NCBI RefSeq assembly: GCF_027922045.1
Contig: NZ_BSEX01000015.1
Location: 186,001 to 250,000, forward strand
Direction of reading: 5' to 3'
Length of the DNA: 64,000 nucleotides
DNA from: Microbacterium terregens
Lineage (GTDB): Bacteria > Pseudomonadota > Alphaproteobacteria > Sphingomonadales > Sphingomonadaceae
The position numbers and the translations under genes were made by a program. Position 1 is the first letter of the stretch. Each line of letters begins with the position of its first letter. Below are positions 27,608-41,414 of this stretch, in pieces. The notes under the pieces were generated by a model that made no database searches, was not told the DNA's origin, and worked only from the letters and a program-made list of their open reading frames with translations.

Positions 27608-28249
27608 TCAGGCGTAGGCGTAGGGCCCGCCCTTCGCCAGCGCCGCGCCATAGGCCGGGCGCGCGTGGATGCGCTCCAGCCAGTCGATCGTGGTCGGACG
27701 GGACTCGTCGGGACCCGCCCGGTTGCGCGCCGCCTCCAGCGGAAAGCTCATCATGATGTCGGCGGCGGTGAACTCGTCGCCGGCAAACCAGTCGCGCCGG
27801 GAGAGTTCGGCCTCGATGAAATCGAGATGGACGTCGATCATCGGCTGGATGCGGCGCTGCGCCGCCCTGCCGAACACCGGCACCCGGCCGAGCACCAGCT
27901 TCACCAGCAGCGGCGGCATCAGCGACCCTTCCGCATAGTGCAGGAAATGGCGGTAGCGCAGCGCGGATTCGCGATGCGCAGGCGCGCCGAGCCGGCCATC
28001 CGCCTTTTCGACCAGATATTCGACGATCGCCCCGGTTTCCGCGATCACCGCCGGGCTGCCGCCCGCGCCGGCCGCGTCCTGGATCACCGGCGACTTGCCG
28101 AGCGGATGGACCCGGCGCAACTCTGGCGGCGCGAGCATCGTCGCCTTGTCCCGCTCGTAGCGTTGCACGGCATAGGGGAGCCCGAGCTCCTCCAGGAGCC
28201 AGAGCACGCGCTGCGATCGGCTATTCTCGAGATGGTGAACGGTGATCAT
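27608..28249 (-). CDS. Glutathione S-transferase family protein
   Basis: The 213-residue protein has an N-terminal thioredoxin-fold domain with 'HHLENSRSQRVLWLLEELGL' and the cis-Pro/gamma-Glu site 'LGKSPVIQD', then 'AETGAIVEYLVEK' and an all-helical C-terminal domain with 'FAGDEFTAADIMMSFPLEA' (the N-capping box). This is the layout of cytosolic GSTs, closest to the theta/beta-like bacterial group. ATG 28249 (MITVHHLEN) is preferred over an upstream start that adds 17 unrelated residues. Confidence 0.92.
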   Translation of the reverse strand: MITVHHLENSRSQRVLWLLEELGLPYAVQRYERDKATMLAPPELRRVHPLGKSPVIQDAAGAGGSPAVIAETGAIVEYLVEKADGRLGAPAHRESALRYRHFLHYAEGSLMPPLLVKLVLGRVPVFGRAAQRRIQPMIDVHLDFIEAELSRRDWFAGDEFTAADIMMSFPLEAARNRAGPDESRPTTIDWLERIHARPAYGAALAKGGPYAYA

Positions 28250-28389
28250 CCAGTGCCTCCTGCTGGGCTGCCCAACGCCGGGGGCTGCGGATGGCTGCAA
28301 GGCGATTGCGCCGGGCCCTGCCGCGGGGGTAACCGTCGCGGCCTATCCGACGCGGCCGTGGTGGCGCGTTGCTCCATCCGGAAGAGATC

Positions 28390-29580
28390 ATGGCCTTCGA
28401 ACAGCTTTCGCTCCTGCCTGCCGACCCGTTGCTGGCGCTGATCGGCGCGTACCGCGACGACCCGCGGCCGTTCAAGCTGGACCTGGGCGTGGGCGTGTTC
28501 CGCGATGCAGCGGGCGGCACGCCGGTGATGCGGGCGGTGAAGAAGGCGGAGGAACGGCTGCTCGCGACACAGGACAGCAAGTCCTACCTGGGGCCGGAGG
28601 GCGATGCGGGCTTCGTCGCCGCACTCGCGCCGCTGGTGCTGGGCGATGCCGTGCCGGCCGAGCGGCTGGCGGGCATCCAGACTCCGGGCGGAACCGGCGC
28701 GCTGCGGCTCGGCGCGGAACTGCTCGCGCGCGCCGGCGTGTCGCGCATCTGGATCGCGACGCCGAGTTGGCCGAACCATGCGCCGATCTTTGCCGCGGCG
28801 GGGCTGAAGCCGGAAGCATTCGACGCGTTCGACATAACGACCCAGACGCTGGACGGGGCGGCGCTGCTGGCGGCGCTCGACCAAGCGACGCCGGGCGACG
28901 CGGTGCTGCTGCACGGCTGCTGCCATAACCCGACCGGCATCGATCCCGATGCGGCGCTGTGGGCGGAGATTGCCGGGCGGGTCGAGGCGCGGGGGCTCGT
29001 GCCGTTCGTGGATCTGGCGTACCAGGGACTGGGCGACGGCTGGGACGCCGATGCGGCGGGCGCGCGGACGGTGCTGGCGCGCTGCCGGCACGGGCTGCTC
29101 GCCTATTCGTGCGACAAGAACTTCGCGCTTTATCGTGAGCGGACGGGCGCGCTGTGGACGGTGGCGCCGGACGCCGAGGCGAGCGCGATCCTCTATTCGA
29201 ACCTGCTCGCGCTGGCACGGGCCAACTGGTCGATGCCGCCCGACCATGGGGCGGCCGCGGCGCGGATCGTGCAGGAGGATGCGGGCCTTGCTGCCGAGTG
29301 GCGCGCGGAGCTGGACGCGATGCGGGAGCGGCTGGTGACGCTGCGCCAGGGTGTCAGCGCGCTCGGGACGATCGGGAGCATCGACCTGGCGCCGATCGCC
29401 GGCGGCAAGGGCATGTTCGCCACCCTGCCCCTCACCCGCACCCAAGTGGCGTGGCTGCGCGAGCACCATGCGATCTACATGGCGGCGTCGGGGCGCATCA
29501 ACATCGCCGGGTTCAGCGAGGCGAGCATCGGGCAGTTCGGGGAGGCGTTGCAGGCGCTGGTTGAGGCACAGGTCGGCTAG
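28390..29580 (+). CDS. Aromatic/aspartate aminotransferase (class I, TyrB/AspC-type)
   Basis: The 396-residue PLP enzyme begins MAFEQLSLLPADPLLALIGAY with 'KLDLGVGVFRD', the N-terminus of the subgroup I-alpha aminotransferases (AspC, TyrB). Residues in place are 'CCHNPTGIDP', 'FVDLAYQGLGDG' and the PLP lysine K243 in 'SCDKNFALYRERTG'. It transfers amino groups between aromatic amino acids or aspartate and 2-oxoglutarate. The start at 28390 follows GGAAGAG; an upstream in-frame start at 28369 would absorb that site. Confidence 0.92.
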   Translation: MAFEQLSLLPADPLLALIGAYRDDPRPFKLDLGVGVFRDAAGGTPVMRAVKKAEERLLATQDSKSYLGPEGDAGFVAALAPLVLGDAVPAERLAGIQTPGGTGALRLGAELLARAGVSRIWIATPSWPNHAPIFAAAGLKPEAFDAFDITTQTLDGAALLAALDQATPGDAVLLHGCCHNPTGIDPDAALWAEIAGRVEARGLVPFVDLAYQGLGDGWDADAAGARTVLARCRHGLLAYSCDKNFALYRERTGALWTVAPDAEASAILYSNLLALARANWSMPPDHGAAAARIVQEDAGLAAEWRAELDAMRERLVTLRQGVSALGTIGSIDLAPIAGGKGMFATLPLTRTQVAWLREHHAIYMAASGRINIAGFSEASIGQFGEALQALVEAQVG

Positions 29581-29604
29581 GGCGCCGTATTGCGGGGACG
29601 TTCC

Positions 29605-29630
29605 CACTGGGCCCCGGCCTTCGCCGGGGT
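29605..29630 (+). repeat. REP-like palindromic repeat, copy 3
   Basis: The core CCCCGGCCTTCGCCGGGG is preceded by CACTGGG, 25 bases after the stop of the first aminotransferase gene. It could act as a transcription-end structure for that gene. Confidence 0.8.
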
Positions 29631-29684
29631 GCTCGGTTGCTCGAGGGGCTGGCGCCCGGTGCGGTGTCGTGGAATGGGGCGCGG

Positions 29685-30827
29685 ATGAGCAGCACCGTCG
29701 AACCCTTTCATGCCATCGCCATCAGCCAGCTTGCCCACCGGCTCAAGCAGGAGGGGCGGTCGATCATCCATATGGAGTTCGGCCAGCCCTCCACCGGCGC
29801 ACCCAGCACCGCGATCGCGGCTGCGCACCAGGTGCTCGACAGCGATGCGATGGGCTATTGGGAAAGCCCGGCGCTGAAGGCGCGGATCGCCCGGCATTAT
29901 GCCGAGCGCTATGGCGTAGAGGTCGCGCCGGAACGCATCCTTCTGACCTGCGGCGCGTCGCCGGCCCTGGTGCTGGCGCTCGCCACCGCCTTCGGGCCGG
30001 GCGACCGGGTCGCGACGGCGCGGCCGGGCTATGTCGCCTATCGCAACACGCTGCGCGCGCTACACATGCAGCCGGTCGAGATCGACTGCGGCGAGGAGGT
30101 GCGCTTCCAGATGTCGCGTGGTGCGCTGGCGGCGCTCGACCCGGCTCCCAAGGGGCTGATCCTGGCGAGCCCTGCCAATCCGACCGGCACGATCATCCCG
30201 AGCGATGAGCTTGCCGGCATCGCCGAGCTGTGCCGGGCACGCGGGATCCGCATCCTCTCCGACGAGATCTACCACGGGCTGAGCTATGGCATGGCGGCAG
30301 ACACGATGCTGCGCCACGCCGAGGACGCGATCATCCTCAACAGCTTCTCGAAATATTTCAGCATGGCCGGATGGCGGCTCGGCTGGATGGTCGCGCCGGC
30401 CGACCTGGTGGAGGAAGCGCGCAAGCGGATGGGCAATTTGTTCCTGACGCCGCCGTCGCTGAGCCAGCATGCCGCCCTCGCCGCCTTCGACGCGCCCGAC
30501 GAACTGGAGGGGCATGTCGAGACCTATCGCCGCAACCGCGAACTGCTGTTGGACGCGCTGCCTGAGCTTGGCCTTGGCGAGATCGCGCCGCCGGACGGCG
30601 CCTTCTACATCTACGCCTCCGTCGCGCACCTGACGGACGACAGCATCGGCTTCTGCAAGCGGATGCTGACGGATACCGGCATCGCGACCGCGCCCGGCGT
30701 CGACTTCGATCCGGTGCGCGGCCACCAGTTCGTGCGCTTCAGCTTCGCCGTGGCGACGCCGCTGGTGCAGGAAGCGATCGAGCGGCTGCGCGCCTGGCTT
30801 CCGAACCAGGCGCGCGTCGCCGGCTGA
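29685..30827 (+). CDS. PLP-dependent aminotransferase, class I/II
   Basis: This 380-residue aminotransferase is of a different subgroup (I-gamma-like) from the one just upstream. It shows 'GEPSTGAPS'-like FGQPSTGAPSTA, 'ARPGYVAYRNTL', 'SPANPTGTIIP', 'LSDEIYHGLSYG' and the PLP lysine K223 in 'LNSFSKYFSMAGWRLGWM'. The amino-acid substrate cannot be told. ATG 29685 (MSSTVEPFHAIAIS) with GGGGC ahead is preferred over 29637, which overlaps the REP-like element's flank. It converges with the phosphatase gene nine bases on. Confidence 0.9.
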   Translation: MSSTVEPFHAIAISQLAHRLKQEGRSIIHMEFGQPSTGAPSTAIAAAHQVLDSDAMGYWESPALKARIARHYAERYGVEVAPERILLTCGASPALVLALATAFGPGDRVATARPGYVAYRNTLRALHMQPVEIDCGEEVRFQMSRGALAALDPAPKGLILASPANPTGTIIPSDELAGIAELCRARGIRILSDEIYHGLSYGMAADTMLRHAEDAIILNSFSKYFSMAGWRLGWMVAPADLVEEARKRMGNLFLTPPSLSQHAALAAFDAPDELEGHVETYRRNRELLLDALPELGLGEIAPPDGAFYIYASVAHLTDDSIGFCKRMLTDTGIATAPGVDFDPVRGHQFVRFSFAVATPLVQEAIERLRAWLPNQARVAG

Positions 30828-30836
30828 TCCGCTCGA

Positions 30837-32111
30837 TCAGCGCTCCGCCGGGCTCGCGAGCTTGGCGGCGGTGATGCGGTTGAAGGCCGCGAGCGAGCAC
30901 GGCGTTTCGGCGTCGGCACAGCCCGGAATGGCGATGTAGCGACGGTCGGGCGCGTTGCGCTTGCCAAGGTGCGCGAGGGTGCGGACTTGATCCATCGTCT
31001 GCGCCTGGACGAAGGCACGGACGAAGCCGTTGCCGGCGGCGTCGCTCCAGCGCTCGAACCCGATCGCCCCGCCCGGCGCGATGTCGTCCGCGGGATAATC
31101 GGCCATCGTCCAGTGCAGATCGTAGAAGCCGCCCAGCGCCGCCAGGTTGCTGTCATGGCCGAACAGCAGCGTCACCCGTGCATCGCCCTGGTTCAGCGCC
31201 ATGCCGATGCGGCGCGCGATCGGCGCCGCCACGCGCTCCGCCACATACGCCGGACGGGTCTCGTAGCGGAACTTGACCGGGTGGAAACGCAGCATCGTCT
31301 GGATGTCGCGCTTGGAAGCCCGACCCCAGCCGACGGAGCGCATCGGCATCCCCTCCAGATACTGGAGTAGGATGGTCTGGCCGGCGGTGGAGGCAAAGCC
31401 GAGCGCGCCGTCGAGGTCGGGCTTATCGCCCTGCTCCGCCACCAGCCGGGTCTCACGGTGGCTCGTGCAGACCGGCTGGTGCTTCGCGGCAGTCGCCGCG
31501 CACGCGTCGCCCGGGCAGCAGCCGATGACGCGCTCCAGCACGGCGAAGGCGTCGGCGTTGCGTGCGACTTCCCCAGCGATGCCAACCGGCGGCAGCAGCG
31601 CCTGGGCGGAGGCCAGTGCCTTTTGCCCGTCGATCTCCATGCTGCCGTCGAGCGGATGGAAGACGGCGTCGTCATCCTCGTTGACGGGATGGTCGAGCGG
31701 AACCGCGCAGCCAGGCTGGAGCGTTTCCAGGAACGCCTTGCCGGTCTTGATCGCGCGGGAAGCGGAACTGGCCCAGGCGACGACCGTGCCCGGGGCAGCG
31801 CAGCCGGACGCGGGGAGCAGGCCCTGCTGCGCGAACAGCGCGCGGTCATAGGCGCCGAGGCGACGGATCGCCTCTGCGCCGTGCGGGGTGAGGTCGCCCG
31901 CGGCCGTCGACCAGGCCGGCCATGGATCGCGGGTGGTGCCGACCGGCGTCGCCGGGAACTTGGTCGAAGGGCGCACGCCGTGCCGCATCAGCAGCACGAC
32001 GCGATCGAGCTTGAGAGCGCCCGCAGGCGGTGCGTCCGGCGCGGGTTGGGCGACGGCGGACTGCGCGAGCGCGAGGATCGCGAGCGCAGCGCCTGCCAGA
32101 TACTGGTTCAT
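30837..32111 (-). CDS. Secreted histidine acid phosphatase (phytase/AppA-like)
   Basis: The 424-residue protein has a signal peptide (MNQYLAGAALAILALAQSAVA) and the two hallmarks of branch-2 histidine phosphatases: 'LLMRHGVRPSTKF' near residue 45 (RHGxRxP-like, catalytic His) and 'LLFGHDSNLAALGG' near residue 320 (the HD proton donor). Such periplasmic enzymes release phosphate from phytate or sugar phosphates. The start at 32111 is 20 bases after the TonB-receptor stop; the pair is almost certainly one operon under the Pho box at 35005-35044. Confidence 0.9.
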   Translation of the reverse strand: MNQYLAGAALAILALAQSAVAQPAPDAPPAGALKLDRVVLLMRHGVRPSTKFPATPVGTTRDPWPAWSTAAGDLTPHGAEAIRRLGAYDRALFAQQGLLPASGCAAPGTVVAWASSASRAIKTGKAFLETLQPGCAVPLDHPVNEDDDAVFHPLDGSMEIDGQKALASAQALLPPVGIAGEVARNADAFAVLERVIGCCPGDACAATAAKHQPVCTSHRETRLVAEQGDKPDLDGALGFASTAGQTILLQYLEGMPMRSVGWGRASKRDIQTMLRFHPVKFRYETRPAYVAERVAAPIARRIGMALNQGDARVTLLFGHDSNLAALGGFYDLHWTMADYPADDIAPGGAIGFERWSDAAGNGFVRAFVQAQTMDQVRTLAHLGKRNAPDRRYIAIPGCADAETPCSLAAFNRITAAKLASPAER

Positions 32112-32131
32112 GTCGGGTACCTTCCTGCCGC

Positions 32132-34936
32132 TCACATCGTGATCTTGAAGCCGAACTTGCCCGTCCAGCCATATTCCTCGTGCTGGGCGATGCGGCGACC
32201 GCCGGCATCGGTGCCCGAATAGTAGCGATCAAACGGCTCGGTGCCGATGTTGACGAAGTCGGCGGTGAGCTGGACGCCCGGCGCGACCCGGAGCTTGGCG
32301 CCCACGTCGAACAGCAGGCGATGGTCGACATAGATGTCGCCGTCGCCATCGGCGGTGACCTCGTCGAGGTAGCGGCCGCGATAGGTGCCGCTGGCCCGCA
32401 GCTGGAGCGGCCCCTTGTCATAGCCGACGAAGGCGTTCCAGATGTGCTTGGAGCTGCCCGGCAGCGTCAGTTCGCGGCCGTAGAGCGTCGCGCTGGTATC
32501 GACATAGGTATAGTTGCCGCCGACCAGCAGCCCGTCGAGCGGCGACGGCAGGAAGTTCAGCGCGGCCTGGAGGTTGAGCTCGACGCCCGAGACCTTCGCG
32601 GTGTCGCCGTTCAAGGGGACGGTCGCTTCGTCGATCACGACGCCGCCGAAGTCGTAGTCGTCGATCCGCGACTGGAAGATGAAATCCGATACCCGCTTGT
32701 GGAACACCGCGACCTCGGCGAGCGCGTTGTCGGCGAAATAATATTCGGCCGATGCGTCGAAGTTCCAGGAGCGATAGGGCTTGAGCTCCGGATTGCCGAA
32801 CTCGCCCTCGCCGTCCGTGGCATTGTAGGAGAAACGCGGCGCGAGATCGGAAACATTGGGGCGCACCAGGCTGCGGGTCACCGCCGCCCGCAGCACCAGC
32901 TTCGTGGTGGGCTCGAAGCGCAGGTTCAGGCTGGGCATCCAGTTGGTGTAGCTGCGGTCGAAGGTGACGGGCGTGGCCTCCACCGTGTCCGTGTCGATTG
33001 CAAAGCCGCGCATCTTGTTCTCGGTGTGCTCCATGCGGACGCCACCGACCGCCCGGAGCGCACCGCTGTCGTAGCGGAGCTGGCCGTAACCGGCGTAGAT
33101 GTCCTCATCGACGGCATAGCTTGCCGACAGGCTGGAGAGGATGCTGTCGTCGTCGTTGCGGACCAGGCGATCCCGGTTCGCCTGGAACCAGCCGCGCACG
33201 GCCAGCGGATCGACGGCGGGGTTCATGTCGACCAGCCCCTTGCTGCCGATCGAGCGCGAAAGGCCGGAGAGCGCCGGGAAGTCGCCGTCGGTCAGCTCGT
33301 CATAGCTGTTGAAGTCGAGGTCGTACTGCTTGGTGCGGAAACGGCCCTTGAAGCCTGCCTTCACCTGCAGCGTGCCGGAGGCGAGCGGGATGTCGCGGGC
33401 GACATCCAGGCGCGCGGCCCATTCGTCGTCGGTGCTGAGGCCATCCGTCGTCTCGATGGCGCTCATGGGATCGCTTCCGTCCGTGAAGCGGCCCTGGTCG
33501 CTCACGCTATATTCGGGCGTCTGCGTGTCGAGGCCGGACAGCGTCACGCCGAGCTGGCTGGCGCCTGCCTGGAAGCGGCGATCGAAGATCGTGTCCTGGC
33601 GGTTGGGCTCGCTCTCCTCGGAATAGGAATAGCTGCCCGAGTAGTCGATCGTCCAAAGACCCGCCTCGGTCTTGCCGCCAACCGTGCCGGAATAGACGTT
33701 CTGGATCTCGGTGCGGTCCTTCATCTCGCGGCGGACGCGGATGCGGTTGTCCGAGCCTGCGCCGGAGAGGAAGCTGGCGCTGCCCGCGTCGCCGCTGGCC
33801 GGCTCACCCCCGAAGGTGAAGCGCAGACGGCTGCGCAGCTCGTCGTCGCGGAAGGAGCTGACGATGCCGCGTGCGTACAGGGTGGTGCTGGCGGCCGGGC
33901 GCCAGTCGAGCGAGAGCGACCCCGCCATGCGCGTGCGCGTCACGTCATAGGCGCGATAGTCGACCTCCTCCGGATAGGCGACGCCAGCATCGCTGCGCGT
34001 CCAGTCGGATGCCTCCACGCCGTCGGTGCCGAAGCGGCGACGATAGTAGGACGCGCCGCCGGAGATGCCGAAATCGGGGGTGATGCGCTTGGAGAAGTCC
34101 ACCGAGCCCTTCGGCGAGGCGCGGTCGCGCAGGTCGTTGTAGGACTCTTCGAAGCTGAAGCTCAGCAGGTCCTTCTTGCGATCGAAGGCGCTGGTGGTCT
34201 TGACCTCGATCGAGCCGCCGATGGTGTCGGCGTCCACGTCGGGGGTGAGCGTCTTCTTGACCTCGATCGAGCCGACCAGTTCCGAGGGGATGGTGTCGAG
34301 CGCCAGCGCGCGGTTCTCGGCCTCGGGAGAGGGGATGCGGGCGCCGTTGATCGAGACGTTGTTGAGCTCGGGCGCAAGGCCGCGGACGACCACGAAGCGG
34401 CCCTCGCCCTGATCGTCCTGCACCGAGATGCCGGGAACGCGGCGCAGCGCCTCTGCCACGTTCTGGTCCGGGTTCTGGCCGATGGCGTCGCGCGACAGCA
34501 CGCTTTCGACGCCGTCGGCGGAGCGCTTCTGCGACAGGGCACTGGCCTGGTTGGCGGCGAGGCCGACGACCAGGATGCTGCCGGCGTCGTCCGCAGCCGC
34601 ACCGGCGGGCGCGAGAGCAAAATCGGCGACCAGATCGCTGGCGTCCACCACCGTCACGTGACGGGTCTCGTCGGCCGCGCCGATGTAGCGTGCGACGATG
34701 GTGTATTCGCCCGGCGCCACGTCCACGAAGCGGAAGCGGCCGTCGCGGTTCGCCTCGACGACGCGGTTGAGCTCGACGATGCGGAGTTCGGCGCCGCTCA
34801 GACTGCGGGTGCCGCTGGCGTCGACGACGGTTCCGGTTACCTCCCGCGCGGCGGCCGGAACGGCGACGCCAAGCGCCAGGGTGGATGCAAGCAGAGCCGT
34901 GCGCAGCATGGCGCGGGCAGTTCGAGCGTTTCGCAC
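32132..34936 (-). CDS. TonB-dependent receptor with N-terminal carboxypeptidase-like domain
   Basis: This outer-membrane active transporter has 934 residues: a signal peptide (to about 30), a carboxypeptidase-regulatory-like beta domain at about 30-105 ('VTGTVVDASGTRSLSGAEL'), a plug at about 125-250 ('VAEALRRVPGISVQDDQGEG', 'VVRGLAPELNNVSINGAR') and the barrel. The GTG at 34936 has GGGGGAC eight bases upstream; ATG 34909 would shorten the signal to MLRTALLAS. The last residue is Met (FGFKITM) rather than the usual aromatic. Linkage to the phosphatase and a Pho box points to uptake of a phosphate ester or inositol phosphate. Confidence 0.92.
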   Translation of the reverse strand: MRNARTARAMLRTALLASTLALGVAVPAAAREVTGTVVDASGTRSLSGAELRIVELNRVVEANRDGRFRFVDVAPGEYTIVARYIGAADETRHVTVVDASDLVADFALAPAGAAADDAGSILVVGLAANQASALSQKRSADGVESVLSRDAIGQNPDQNVAEALRRVPGISVQDDQGEGRFVVVRGLAPELNNVSINGARIPSPEAENRALALDTIPSELVGSIEVKKTLTPDVDADTIGGSIEVKTTSAFDRKKDLLSFSFEESYNDLRDRASPKGSVDFSKRITPDFGISGGASYYRRRFGTDGVEASDWTRSDAGVAYPEEVDYRAYDVTRTRMAGSLSLDWRPAASTTLYARGIVSSFRDDELRSRLRFTFGGEPASGDAGSASFLSGAGSDNRIRVRREMKDRTEIQNVYSGTVGGKTEAGLWTIDYSGSYSYSEESEPNRQDTIFDRRFQAGASQLGVTLSGLDTQTPEYSVSDQGRFTDGSDPMSAIETTDGLSTDDEWAARLDVARDIPLASGTLQVKAGFKGRFRTKQYDLDFNSYDELTDGDFPALSGLSRSIGSKGLVDMNPAVDPLAVRGWFQANRDRLVRNDDDSILSSLSASYAVDEDIYAGYGQLRYDSGALRAVGGVRMEHTENKMRGFAIDTDTVEATPVTFDRSYTNWMPSLNLRFEPTTKLVLRAAVTRSLVRPNVSDLAPRFSYNATDGEGEFGNPELKPYRSWNFDASAEYYFADNALAEVAVFHKRVSDFIFQSRIDDYDFGGVVIDEATVPLNGDTAKVSGVELNLQAALNFLPSPLDGLLVGGNYTYVDTSATLYGRELTLPGSSKHIWNAFVGYDKGPLQLRASGTYRGRYLDEVTADGDGDIYVDHRLLFDVGAKLRVAPGVQLTADFVNIGTEPFDRYYSGTDAGGRRIAQHEEYGWTGKFGFKITM

Positions 34937-35004
34937 GCGATAGTCCCCCAGGAAGCGGCCGGCGCAGACGTCGCGGCGGCCGCCGGCTCCCTAGGCACGT
35001 CGAA

Positions 35005-35044
35005 AGACAGTCCCGTGGCACGTCGATGACACCGAAATGACAGC
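35005..35044 (-). promoter_or_regulatory. Pho box (PhoB-binding direct repeats)
   Basis: On the minus strand CTGTCAT (35038-35044), TTCG, GTGTCAT (35027-35033) matches the PhoB box of two CTGTCAT heptamers spaced by 4 bases in 13 of 14 heptamer positions. Continuing with the same 11-base period, 35016-35022 is degenerate (GTGCCAC) and 35005-35011 is CTGTCTT. It lies about 70-110 bases upstream of the receptor gene's GTG and reads towards it. Confidence 0.72.
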
Positions 35045-35143
35045 CGAGGGCTCTCGGCGAAGCGGACGGTCAGGCCGCCAATTCCCGAAACCGTAACGTC
35101 GAAGCAACACTCAGACATCATCCGTGCAGAGGAATGTCAGAAT

Positions 35144-35171
35144 CGTATAACGTATTTGACATTTCGTATTC
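35144..35171 (+). promoter_or_regulatory. Heptad-repeat promoter region of the glycan-locus receptor
   Basis: An AT-rich island contains CGTATAA at 35144, CGTATTT at 35151 and CGTATTC at 35165, i.e. CGTAT units at 7- and 14-base spacing. A perfect TTGACA lies at 35156-35161 inside it, but no good -10 was found at 15-18 bases. This could be an activator or repressor site for the receptor gene starting at 35220. Confidence 0.45.
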
Positions 35172-35219
35172 GATTAGTGTTCTCTCCGCCCGAGGGATTT
35201 TTCAAAGGGGAGAAACACG

Positions 35220-41413
<6,194 letters not shown>

Positions 41414-41414
41414 C

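Noticed and set aside
32030..35029. 999-codon open frame antisense to the phosphate-linked receptor
   Set aside because: Shadow frame over a clear TonB receptor with plug and barrel motifs.
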